A stretch of DNA of 43,313 nucleotides. It comes from a virus. The stretch covers positions 1 to 43,313 of the IMG/VR virus record IMGVR_UViG_3300042323_000446; one strand, given 5' to 3'. A model generated the notes under the pieces. The model made no database searches, had not been told where the DNA came from, and saw nothing but the letters and a program-made list of their open reading frames with translations. This document shows positions 8,940 to 16,375 of this stretch, piece by piece. Position 1 is the first letter of the stretch. Every line of letters begins with the position of its first letter. A program made the translations under genes and the position numbers.

Positions 8940-9776
8940 ATGATAAATTTTAACAAAGAATACTACAGTAATAATTATTACTTCTTTCTAAAAGATAGGG
9001 GTAACCAAATCTCCTTATACTATTCTATTGCTAACACTTTAAGTGAATCTAGAAAAAAAGACAAAAAAATAGACTTCGATAAAAAAGATGCAAAAAAAGT
9101 TAAAGATGTTGTATATAATGTTTTAAACTCAAAAGAAAAACAAACAACAAAAGATATTGAGGATAAATTAAAAGATGTAAAAAAATCTTCAGGTGAGATT
9201 GGAGAGTTAGTTGATTCTGATGGAACAATGTTAAGTTCAAAAATTCCTTTAATAAATTTAACCCTTTCACCAAGAAAAACAATGGACCAGACTGTTGTTA
9301 TGGCTAGAACAACTAATGACCCTGTAACAAGAGGTTACCGTGTTTATTATGGTGAGAGTGAAGACAAAAAAGAAAATATTGTTTCGGAAGTTGATTATTC
9401 AGAAGCCTTTGGGTATGTTGAGACCGAAGGAAAAGATTTTAGACAAACGGTAAATATATTGAAAAAAATGGGTGTTGAAAATCCGGTACAAAGAGCGAAA
9501 GAATTTGGTAAATTACCTAAAGCTAAAAAAGTTAATGGCAAATTAAAACAAAGACTTTCTGAAAAAGATAGTATTGAAGAACAACAAAAAGAAAAAATGA
9601 TTAAAATGGTTGAGGATATCTTAACTAAGAAATCTAAAGATAGTTCAGACGTTGTAAAACGTGATGAAAGCGTTAGTAAGATATTAGTTAAAAATTTACA
9701 ATCAATTAAAAAATTAGCGGATAAAGAAGGTATCAGTATTTCTAAATTAATTAACATATTAAAATCAAATGAATAA
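8940..9776 (+). CDS. Lysine-rich protein, unknown
   Basis: This 278-residue protein begins MINFNKEYYSNNYYFFLKDR. It is rich in Lys, Asp and Glu with predicted helical stretches at residues ~40-85 and ~180-278. A less charged central segment (PLINLTLSPRKTMDQTVVMA, ~104-123) may be the structured core. I recognise no domain. It starts the rightward gene run and its last 8 nt overlap the next gene, so it is probably in an operon with it. An upstream ATG at 8935 is followed at once by a stop, which fixes the start at 8940. Confidence 0.7.
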   Translation: MINFNKEYYSNNYYFFLKDRGNQISLYYSIANTLSESRKKDKKIDFDKKDAKKVKDVVYNVLNSKEKQTTKDIEDKLKDVKKSSGEIGELVDSDGTMLSSKIPLINLTLSPRKTMDQTVVMARTTNDPVTRGYRVYYGESEDKKENIVSEVDYSEAFGYVETEGKDFRQTVNILKKMGVENPVQRAKEFGKLPKAKKVNGKLKQRLSEKDSIEEQQKEKMIKMVEDILTKKSKDSSDVVKRDESVSKILVKNLQSIKKLADKEGISISKLINILKSNE

Positions 9777-10239
9777 GGACTTATACGGAAATAAATTTTC
9801 CCTACCTGAGGAGGTTGTAAGTTATTTACAACAGTGCCATGATGCCGCAGGAGGTGCTGACGAAAGTGTTGAGGGTTATAAGAGAAACAAAGAACTAAGA
9901 GATAGTCGTGAGGTTACATATCAACAATTAAAACGAATGAAAAATTGGTTTGATAAGTTTGAGGGTGATGAAAATGATTTATCTTATATATTGAATGGTG
10001 GCCATTATGTTAAGAATTGGGTTCACAATACTTTAACTTCAATGAGAGATAATGTATACAATACTAAAAAGAATAAATCTGAGGTTTTGCCTAATCAATT
10101 TATTCAGCCACATGAAAAGAATGACATGACAACAATTAATAGACCAAGTAAAAGTCATAAAGCAACTGTTGATAAATATGATACCGCTATTATGGAGAAT
10201 CTAATCAGAATAAACAATTTAATTAAAAAAATAATATAA
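9769..10239 (+). CDS. Helical protein, unknown
   Basis: This 156-residue, mostly helical protein has segments such as ELRDSREVTYQQLKRMKNWF (~43-62) and a C-terminal helix ending LIRINNLIKKII. It overlaps the preceding gene by 8 nt and sits 1 nt before the next. No family is recognised; the tight packing with phage genes suggests a conserved phage protein, possibly structural. Confidence 0.7.
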   Translation: MNKDLYGNKFSLPEEVVSYLQQCHDAAGGADESVEGYKRNKELRDSREVTYQQLKRMKNWFDKFEGDENDLSYILNGGHYVKNWVHNTLTSMRDNVYNTKKNKSEVLPNQFIQPHEKNDMTTINRPSKSHKATVDKYDTAIMENLIRINNLIKKII

Positions 10240-10240
10240 T

Positions 10241-10534
10241 ATGGCGACAATAGACCCAATTGTGTTTGAACAACCTAAAAATGACTTGTCATCAATCGCT
10301 GACATGGAAAGAGCAAAGTTATTCCCAAAGAATGATTATAAACCAACAAATCAATATTCGGCAGTTAATCCTGACGCTATCGCTGATGGCGATGCTCAAG
10401 GTAAAGGTACTGGAGGATTTTTAGATGTTTATAATCAAGGTGCGGGAGCAATTCAAGACATCTTAGAACGAAAGGCTGAGATAGTTATTAATGAATTTAA
10501 ACCTAACTCACCATACACTACACCAAGTGCGTAA
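10241..10534 (+). CDS. Small acidic protein, unknown
   Basis: This 97-residue protein begins MATIDPIVFEQPKNDLS and contains a Gly/Ala-rich middle (GDAQGKGTGGFLDVYNQGAG) followed by a short helix (IQDILERKAEIVINEF). Its stop shares one base with the next ATG (TAATG), so it is coupled to the WYL-like gene. Function unknown. Confidence 0.65.
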   Translation: MATIDPIVFEQPKNDLSSIADMERAKLFPKNDYKPTNQYSAVNPDAIADGDAQGKGTGGFLDVYNQGAGAIQDILERKAEIVINEFKPNSPYTTPSA

Positions 10535-10917
10535 TGAAACTTTACAATACAGTTAAATCCCTTATTTTAGAAGTAGCATCGATTGATTCAATCGTTGATG
10601 CTATAAAAAAAAGAGATAAGATAGTAATTTACTATGATGGTGATGAACCAGGTGGTAGAGGGTTAAGAGAAATTGAACCTGTTTGTCTTGGGTATAGTAA
10701 GTCAGATAATCCTGTTTTAAGAGCTTGGGATAATGAAGGGTCTTCTCATACCGCATATAAGGGAGAACAACCTTTACCAGGGTGGAGATTATTCAGAGTT
10801 GATAAAATATTATCATTTAAACCAACGGGAGAAAAATTTGAATCGTCTAAACCAGGGTATAATCCATCAGGAGACAAAAGCATGAATAGAATTATTATTA
10901 ACGCAGTGTTTAATTAA
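10534..10917 (+). CDS. WYL-like domain protein with possible capsid-targeting leader
   Basis: This protein has 127 residues. Residues ~22-100 resemble a WYL-type SH3-like fold: AIKKRDKIVIYYDG, then LREIEPVCLGY, then GWRLFRVDKILSFKPTGEKF, the order of strands seen in WYL domains, which bind ligands or nucleic acid in regulators. The first 13 residues, MKLYNTVKSLILE followed by VAS, look like a short amphipathic leader ending in an LxE site of the kind cut by T4-type prohead proteases. If so, this is a packaged head protein rather than a cytoplasmic regulator. The domain match is by eye, and the leader is an inference from its similarity to other leaders in this window. Confidence 0.6.
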   Translation: MKLYNTVKSLILEVASIDSIVDAIKKRDKIVIYYDGDEPGGRGLREIEPVCLGYSKSDNPVLRAWDNEGSSHTAYKGEQPLPGWRLFRVDKILSFKPTGEKFESSKPGYNPSGDKSMNRIIINAVFN

Positions 10918-10938
10918 CAACCTCCAATAATATAAGAT

Positions 10939-11523
10939 ATGACAAACGAAAACGACTTAATAGAAAAATTAATGATATCTAAAGCTATTATGGATAAGCA
11001 TAATAACACCCCAAGGTCGGGTAATAATTTAAATATGACAAGTCCAACGGTAGAAAATTATGAAGCTCCACAAGCTAAATATAATTTACCACAAGAATTT
11101 ATGCAGGAATCAGTTACTCAATCATCCCCATCACATCAACAACCAATAACTAAAGATAGAGTAATGTCTTCTAAATTACCTGATGAGATTAAAAGATTAA
11201 TGATAGAACACCCCATCAATCAACCAAACTCAATGGCGGGGCCGTCATTATCTAATGATTTGATTGATAAAGCGTCTAGATTAATGAATCTTGATGCTAA
11301 AGGAAGTCCAAAAGGCCATCAACCAAATAGAATGGTAGAACAATCAATACCAACTCAAGATTTATCAACTTTAAAAGAATTATTAAGAGAGGTTGTTGAA
11401 GAAGTGCTACAAGAAAATGGATTAATTGCCGAATCCACCCAAAAATCAAATGAAATATTTTCCTTTAAGGTAGGTAAACATATATTTGAGGGTAAGGTTA
11501 CTAAGATAAAAAAAATACCTTAA
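10939..11523 (+). CDS. Low-complexity protein with C-terminal helix and small beta domain, unknown
   Basis: This 194-residue protein is largely disordered (rich in Asn, Gln, Ser, Pro) up to about residue 130. A helix follows (STLKELLREVVEEVLQENG, ~137-155), then a short beta tail (EIFSFKVGKHIFEGKVTKIK, ~171-190). The helix ends in VLQE and GLIAE, both similar to prohead-protease LxE/IxE sites. A strong terminator follows directly, so this gene ends a transcription unit. Function unknown; a head-associated role is possible. Confidence 0.6.
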   Translation: MTNENDLIEKLMISKAIMDKHNNTPRSGNNLNMTSPTVENYEAPQAKYNLPQEFMQESVTQSSPSHQQPITKDRVMSSKLPDEIKRLMIEHPINQPNSMAGPSLSNDLIDKASRLMNLDAKGSPKGHQPNRMVEQSIPTQDLSTLKELLREVVEEVLQENGLIAESTQKSNEIFSFKVGKHIFEGKVTKIKKIP

Positions 11524-11542
11524 AGAGAAGTTTACATTAAAT

Positions 11543-11577
11543 AAAAAACCCCCTCATAACTATGTGGGGTTTTTTTA
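11543..11577 (+). terminator. Rho-independent terminator
   Basis: A GC-rich hairpin (AACCCC arm with GGGGTT arm plus an inner CAT/ATG pairing) is followed by seven T residues, 20 bp after the stop of the 194-residue gene. The A-run on its other side may let it work in both directions. Confidence 0.75.
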
Positions 11578-11588
11578 TTTTAATACGG

Positions 11589-11619
11589 TTGATATTTCTT
11601 TAATTTCTTATTATATTTT
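11589..11619 (+). promoter_or_regulatory. Possible host-type promoter (TTG-N20-TATATTTT)
   Basis: TTG at 11589-11591 and TATATTTT at 11612-11619 match the Bacteroidota TTG / TAnnTTTG promoter in 10 of 11 defined positions except the final G. It lies between a terminator and the first glycosyltransferase gene. In AT-rich DNA this could be chance. Confidence 0.3.
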
Positions 11620-11636
11620 TTAGAGAATTTTATAAT

Positions 11637-12857
11637 ATGAAAGAAAAAATTAATGTTTTAGTACTACCAAGTGATAAAAGTGGTGTTGGGAAATTTCGCT
11701 CGGTCGACCCCCACGTACACTTACAAAATCTATATCCCGATGACTTTCACGTAGACATTGACTACGAACCAAGAATTGGTGACCCGAGTTATTGGAGTAA
11801 ATACCAAATTGTACACGTACATAGAAATATTGGAAGTAACTACGATAATACACCTAATATTATTAGAAATTTAAAATCAATTGGGGTTATTGTCATTGTT
11901 GATATTGATGATTATTGGTTACCGACAAAAGAACATCCTATTCATCAAATAATTGTACAACAAAAAATTAACGAAAAAATTGTTGCAAATTTAAAAGAAG
12001 CCGATTATGTTATGACAACAACGGATATTTTTGCAAATGAAATTATAAAATTTAATAAGAACGTTGTTGTATTCCCTAACGCAATTAACCCAAAAGAACC
12101 TCAATTTAATCAACCGACTGTCAAATCAGATAGAATCAGAGTTGGGTGGTTAGGTGGTTCATCTCACTTACATGACTTAATGTTATTACAAGGTTTTACA
12201 CAAAAAAACGGTTCTGAAATTAATAACAAAATTCAATATGTTATTTGTGGTTTTGACACTAGAGGTAGTGTTACTGAAATTAATCCGCAAACAGGTGAAC
12301 AAAAACGTAGAGATATTTTACCTCATGAAACTGTATGGTCAAAATATGAAGAAATTTTTACAAACAACTATAATTTAGTGGATGAAGATTATAAAAAATT
12401 TTTAATAGAATATAAAGAAGGTGATTATGTTTCTAACAAAGAATTACCTTATGTTAGAGTATGGACTAAACCTGTAACATCTTACGCAATGAATTATTCA
12501 AAGCTTGATATTTCTTTATCACCAATTAAAAATCACATCTTTAATAGAATGAAATCCCAATTAAAAGTTATTGAGGCAGGATTTTATAAGAAAGCGTTAA
12601 TTGCTTCAGAAATTGGTCCTTATACAATTGACTTGAAACATTGTTTAAAAAATGGTAATTTTGTTGATGGTAACGCAATGTTAGTTCCTGAACATAGAAA
12701 TCATAGTGATTGGTCTAAACATATTAAAAAGTTAATCCAAAACCCTAATTTAATTACTGATATGGGGGAAAGATTATATGAAACAGTTAAAGACAAATAC
12801 GATTTAAATAACGTAACTAAAGATAGAGCAGAATTTTATAAATCATTAATTAAATAA
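11637..12857 (+). CDS. GT-B fold glycosyltransferase (GT4-like)
   Basis: This 406-residue protein has an N-terminal Rossmann-like half (INVLVLPSDKSGVGKFR; IVIVDIDDYWLP near residue 85-97) and a C-terminal half starting at RVGWLGGSSHLHDL (~168). The C-terminal half has the donor-site region ...SPIKNHIFNRMKSQLKVIEAG (~297-320) typical of retaining GT-B enzymes of the GT4 group. It probably moves a nucleotide-activated sugar to a glycan, protein or modified base in the host cytoplasm. It opens a run of sugar-related genes, 5 nt before the cytidylyltransferase-like gene. Donor and acceptor cannot be read from the sequence. Confidence 0.8.
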   Translation: MKEKINVLVLPSDKSGVGKFRSVDPHVHLQNLYPDDFHVDIDYEPRIGDPSYWSKYQIVHVHRNIGSNYDNTPNIIRNLKSIGVIVIVDIDDYWLPTKEHPIHQIIVQQKINEKIVANLKEADYVMTTTDIFANEIIKFNKNVVVFPNAINPKEPQFNQPTVKSDRIRVGWLGGSSHLHDLMLLQGFTQKNGSEINNKIQYVICGFDTRGSVTEINPQTGEQKRRDILPHETVWSKYEEIFTNNYNLVDEDYKKFLIEYKEGDYVSNKELPYVRVWTKPVTSYAMNYSKLDISLSPIKNHIFNRMKSQLKVIEAGFYKKALIASEIGPYTIDLKHCLKNGNFVDGNAMLVPEHRNHSDWSKHIKKLIQNPNLITDMGERLYETVKDKYDLNNVTKDRAEFYKSLIK

Positions 12858-12862
12858 ATAAT

Positions 12863-13321
12863 ATGTATAATAAAAAAGGTAAAGTTGGGTTCACCGCAGG
12901 TAATTTTGATTTACTACACCCAGGTTATATTTACACTTTTGAAGCGGCAAAAGAACATTGTGATTACTTTATGGTTTTTTTACAAAGAGACCCGTCCGAA
13001 ACAAGATTTACAAAGTATAAACCAGTTGTTCCATTATATGAAAGATATAAAACTTTGATGTCAATAAAGTATGTTGATGACGTTGTAACATATCAAACTG
13101 AAGAAGATTTAGTAAAACTAATTGAGTTTTTTAAACCTGATGTTAGAATTTTGGGTGACGATTATATTGGTAAACGATTTACAGGAGACCATCTACCAGT
13201 TAATGTCGTTTACACTACAAGGTCTCACAATTGGTCAACAACTAAAATTAAAGATTTAATCACAATACAAACATTAAAACAAAATCCTGAAATAATAAAA
13301 AATTTAGATACAAATGATTAA
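12863..13321 (+). CDS. Cytidylyltransferase-like nucleotidyltransferase (TagD/HldE-C type), HxGH variant
   Basis: This 152-residue protein matches the cytidylyltransferase-like fold: GNFDLLHPGY (13-22) at the nucleotide-binding HxGH site, RYKTLMSIKYVDDVV (61-75), ILGDDYIGK (96-104) and WSTTKI (124-129), equivalent to the ISTTxI motif. Family members make CDP-glycerol, CDP-ethanolamine or ADP-heptose-type donors. The second His of HxGH is Tyr22 here, which could lower activity or change specificity. It lies between a GT-B gene and an exonuclease gene (8-nt overlap), so supply of an activated precursor to the glycosyltransferases is a reasonable inference. Confidence 0.8.
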   Translation: MYNKKGKVGFTAGNFDLLHPGYIYTFEAAKEHCDYFMVFLQRDPSETRFTKYKPVVPLYERYKTLMSIKYVDDVVTYQTEEDLVKLIEFFKPDVRILGDDYIGKRFTGDHLPVNVVYTTRSHNWSTTKIKDLITIQTLKQNPEIIKNLDTND

Positions 13322-14033
13322 AATACCTATTACTAAAATTTTGTTTCTTGACATAGAAACCGTTGGGATTGAAAAAGACTTTGACACTTGTGTTAAAAAT
13401 CATCCCGAGATTGCACATCAATTTGATAAGTATTTAGATTGGTTTTTAAAACGATTCCCCGAAGACTCAACTAAGGGAGAAAATGAAGATGAAAGACAAA
13501 ATATTATATTTTCAACAAGAACCTCATTGGTTCCCGAATTTGCAAAGATTGTATGTGTTAGTGTCGCCTTTGTTATGGATAATGGTGAAGTTAAAAAACA
13601 AACCTTTTTTGGTGATGATGAGAAACAATTATTACGTGATTGTCAGAAATTATTGGACCGTTGCGGAAAATTGGATTTCTTTTTGTGTGGTCATAATTTA
13701 AAGAATTTTGATATTCCGATGATTGCCAAAAGAATGATTATTAATGGATTACTTCCACCATCAATTCTACCATCATACGATACAAAACCATGGGAAATTA
13801 AAGCTATTGACACTAAAGAAATTTGGCAATACGGTGCTTACACTGCAATTGGTTCATTAGACTTAATGTGTGCGTCAATGGATGTTCCATCTTCAAAAGA
13901 GGGCGAAATTACTGGTGATAAAGTACACGATTCATATTGGAATCACGGAAAATTAAAAGAAATCTCAGAATACTGCGAACGAGATGTTAACGTATTAATT
14001 GAGGTGATAAAAAAATTAAAAGAACTTAAATAA
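13314..14033 (+). CDS. 3'-5' exonuclease related to the PolB exonuclease domain
   Basis: This 239-residue protein is of the DnaQ/RNase H-like type. It has Exo I LFLDIETVG with Asp13 and Glu15, Exo II GHNLKNFDIP with Asp133, and Exo III YCERDVNVL with Asp224. The whole resembles the stand-alone PolB-exonuclease family (Pfam DNA_pol_B_exo2). No polymerase domain is attached. It may take part in DNA repair, replication proofreading or degradation of host DNA. It overlaps the upstream gene by 8 nt and shares TAATG with the dUTPase gene, forming a nucleotide-metabolism pair inside the glycan module. Confidence 0.85.
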   Translation: MIKIPITKILFLDIETVGIEKDFDTCVKNHPEIAHQFDKYLDWFLKRFPEDSTKGENEDERQNIIFSTRTSLVPEFAKIVCVSVAFVMDNGEVKKQTFFGDDEKQLLRDCQKLLDRCGKLDFFLCGHNLKNFDIPMIAKRMIINGLLPPSILPSYDTKPWEIKAIDTKEIWQYGAYTAIGSLDLMCASMDVPSSKEGEITGDKVHDSYWNHGKLKEISEYCERDVNVLIEVIKKLKELK

Positions 14034-14635
14034 TGACAGAAGAATTTGATTTAGATTTTTTAAAGAAAAAAGCGGAAGAGTTAAAATTAATGTTATCAAC
14101 GCCAGAAAATGATGATATTGACTATAATCAAATACTTGACGAGTTTGGTATTGATGTCAAACAATTAGAAGTTGATATGAAAAACTATAAACCTAAACTG
14201 GATTTAGGATTTACGAAACTACATCTTGATGCGGTTACACCAAGTTATAATTACGCAAGTGATTCTGGCTTTGATTTATATTCAGTTGAAGATGTGACAA
14301 TTGAAGGTCTTGGTAGAGGGTTAGTCCCAACTGGACTATCGTTTGATATTAAAGATGGTTATGAAATCCAAGTTAGGTCTAAAAGTGGATTGGCAATTAA
14401 TCAAGGTTTAATGTGTTTAAACTCACCAGGAACAGTGGATAATGGATACACAGGTGAAGTAAAAGTGATTATATTCAACACAAATAAAGAACCTTTTACA
14501 ATTACTAAAGGTATGAAAGTTGCTCAAGCAGTTTTATGCCCCGTAGTTAATGGTGGTTGGGTTTATTTAGATGAAAAAAATGAAGTGGCCAAAAAAGATA
14601 GAAACGATAACGGATTTGGTTCTACAGGTATATAA
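14033..14635 (+). CDS. dut: dUTPase with N-terminal extension
   Basis: Deoxyuridine 5'-triphosphate nucleotidohydrolase converts dUTP to dUMP, keeping uracil out of DNA. All five motifs are present: SDSGFDLYS (76-84), RSKSGLA (115-121), GTVDNGYTGE (133-142) with catalytic Asp136, KGMKVAQAV (159-167) and the C-terminal RNDNGFGSTG (190-199). Trimeric dUTPases are usually about 140-150 residues; this one has an extra ~55-residue acidic helical N-terminus, so 200 in all. The extension may bind a partner; its role is unknown. Confidence 0.95.
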   Translation: MTEEFDLDFLKKKAEELKLMLSTPENDDIDYNQILDEFGIDVKQLEVDMKNYKPKLDLGFTKLHLDAVTPSYNYASDSGFDLYSVEDVTIEGLGRGLVPTGLSFDIKDGYEIQVRSKSGLAINQGLMCLNSPGTVDNGYTGEVKVIIFNTNKEPFTITKGMKVAQAVLCPVVNGGWVYLDEKNEVAKKDRNDNGFGSTGI

Positions 14636-14643
14636 TTAATATT

Positions 14644-15267
14644 ATGCACAAAACTGCTGAAGATAACTCAAAAAGATTTTTTACGAATTACATTTATAAT
14701 AAAAAAGATTCGGGTAAAATATTAGAAATTGGTTCTTATATTGGAGGGTTTAACATCCGTTCATTATCCCCTGAAAATATGGAATATATTGGGGTTGATT
14801 TAGGCTCAGGACCTGGTGTTGATGTCGTACTTGAAGACCAATATGTCTTACCTTTTGGAGATAACTCTTTTGATTATGTTATTAGTTCATCTTGTTTTGA
14901 ACATAGTGAATTTTTTTGGTTGAATTTTTTGGAAATTATGAGGGTTCTGAAACCTTCAGGTCTTTTTTATTTAAACGCACCATCAAACGGGGATTTTCAT
15001 AGATATCCTGTTGACTGCTGGAGATTTTTTCCTGATAGTGGAAACGCCATGTCTAATTGGGGTAAACGTAATGGGTATAATTGTGAGGTTCTTGAGCTCT
15101 ACACTAGTGATAAAGAAATGGATATATGGTCGGATTATGTTTCTATTTTTATAAAAGACTCTGAACATATTAATGAACACCCAAATAGAATTCTAAGTAG
15201 TTTTAATAACTACACCAATGGTTCTATTTACCCTCATAAAAATTTTACAAATTTAAAAAAATGGTAA
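14644..15267 (+). CDS. Class I SAM-dependent methyltransferase (Methyltransf_11-like)
   Basis: In this 207-residue protein, motif I is ILEIGSYIGG (26-35) for SAM binding. The acidic end of strand 2 is in YIGVDLGSG (48-56), FDYVISSSCFEH (76-87) matches motif IV, and RVLKPSGLFYLNAPS (100-114) is the typical post-motif segment. Family members methylate sugars, lipids, small molecules or proteins. Its place among glycosyltransferases suggests a sugar or glycan substrate. It overlaps the next methyltransferase gene by 7 nt. Confidence 0.82.
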   Translation: MHKTAEDNSKRFFTNYIYNKKDSGKILEIGSYIGGFNIRSLSPENMEYIGVDLGSGPGVDVVLEDQYVLPFGDNSFDYVISSSCFEHSEFFWLNFLEIMRVLKPSGLFYLNAPSNGDFHRYPVDCWRFFPDSGNAMSNWGKRNGYNCEVLELYTSDKEMDIWSDYVSIFIKDSEHINEHPNRILSSFNNYTNGSIYPHKNFTNLKKW

Positions 15268-15824
15268 ATAAAGAAAAAATTAATAAACTATATGTAATGA
15301 GAGATGAGCATTACACCAAAGGTTTAATGGATTTAATACAATATCTGAATGAATTTGGGGATACTACTAAAATGAGAATGGTTGAGATTGGTTCGTATGC
15401 TGGTGAGTCTACTAAAATATTTGCGAAACATTTTAAAGAAGTTATCTCAATAGACCCATTTCTTAATGATTATGACTTAAATGATATAACTTGTTATCAT
15501 ATGGATTTAAATAAGGTATACGAAGAATTTATATCAAATACTAAAACATTCAGTAATATCCGTTTAATCAAACAAACATCTGATGACGCAATTAATGAAT
15601 TAATTAATGAAAGTTTTGATTTTATTTATATTGATGGTATTCACACTTATGCCCAAGTAAATAAAGATATTGATAATTATAAACCATTAATTGTTAAAGG
15701 TGGTTTTATTGGTGGTCATGATTTTCATCCTGTATGGAGTGGGGTAGTCCAATCAATTAAAGAAAAAGTGGGTGAACCAAATAAAACGTTCCAAGATACT
15801 AGTTGGGTAATTAAAATTAATTAA
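15261..15824 (+). CDS. Class I SAM-dependent methyltransferase (Methyltransf_24-like)
   Basis: In this 187-residue protein, MVEIGSYAGEST (40-51) is the SAM motif. FIYIDGIHTYAQVNKDI (121-137) and KGGFIGGHDFHP (146-157) are typical of the Methyltransf_24 family, which often sits in polysaccharide gene clusters. The gene overlaps the upstream methyltransferase and is 2 nt from a glycosyltransferase gene, consistent with decorating a glycan. Substrate unknown. Confidence 0.82.
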   Translation: MVNKEKINKLYVMRDEHYTKGLMDLIQYLNEFGDTTKMRMVEIGSYAGESTKIFAKHFKEVISIDPFLNDYDLNDITCYHMDLNKVYEEFISNTKTFSNIRLIKQTSDDAINELINESFDFIYIDGIHTYAQVNKDIDNYKPLIVKGGFIGGHDFHPVWSGVVQSIKEKVGEPNKTFQDTSWVIKIN

Positions 15825-15826
15825 CA

Positions 15827-16369
15827 ATGTTTTTAAATATTATTACACCGTGTAGTAGACCTGAGAATCTACATGTAATTAGTGAAACTATTAATATACC
15901 AAAAGAAAATTATAGATGGATTGTTGTCTTTGATATGGATGAACTACCAAAAAAGGAATTAATCCCATTAAATTGTGAGCCACATTTATATAGAGAAAAA
16001 GGTAGTGTAGTTGGTCATGCCCAACGAAATTATGCTTTAAACATAATTGATGATGGTTATATATACTTTAATGATGATGACACCTCAGTACATCCTGAAT
16101 TATGGGAAACAATTAAGAATTGTAATTCTGACTTTATTTCATTTATACAATTAAACAAAGATGGAACCACAAGACTTGTTGGTAAAGTAATAGATGTTAG
16201 ACAGATTGATAGTCACAATTTTATTATTTCAAGAAATACTGTTGGGGTTAGTCAATTTTTTATAAACAAGTATGATGCTGATGGGCATTTTGCAAAAGAA
16301 TGTTATAACAAATCATTAACTAAAACACACTTTAATAAACCATTATCCATCTATAATTTATTGAGATAA
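15827..16369 (+). CDS. Small GT-A type glycosyltransferase-like protein
   Basis: This 180-residue protein begins MFLNIITPCSRPENLHVISE, like the first strand and helix of GT2-type folds. IYFNDDDTSVHPELWE (79-94) carries the DxD metal site that holds the sugar nucleotide, and GHAQRNYALN (63-72) is the preceding donor-side helix. It is shorter than usual GT2 enzymes (about 220-300 residues), so it is a minimal catalytic domain. It lies between methyltransferase and two-domain glycosyltransferase genes. The substrate cannot be inferred. Confidence 0.75.
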   Translation: MFLNIITPCSRPENLHVISETINIPKENYRWIVVFDMDELPKKELIPLNCEPHLYREKGSVVGHAQRNYALNIIDDGYIYFNDDDTSVHPELWETIKNCNSDFISFIQLNKDGTTRLVGKVIDVRQIDSHNFIISRNTVGVSQFFINKYDADGHFAKECYNKSLTKTHFNKPLSIYNLLR

Positions 16370-16375
16370 CCATAT

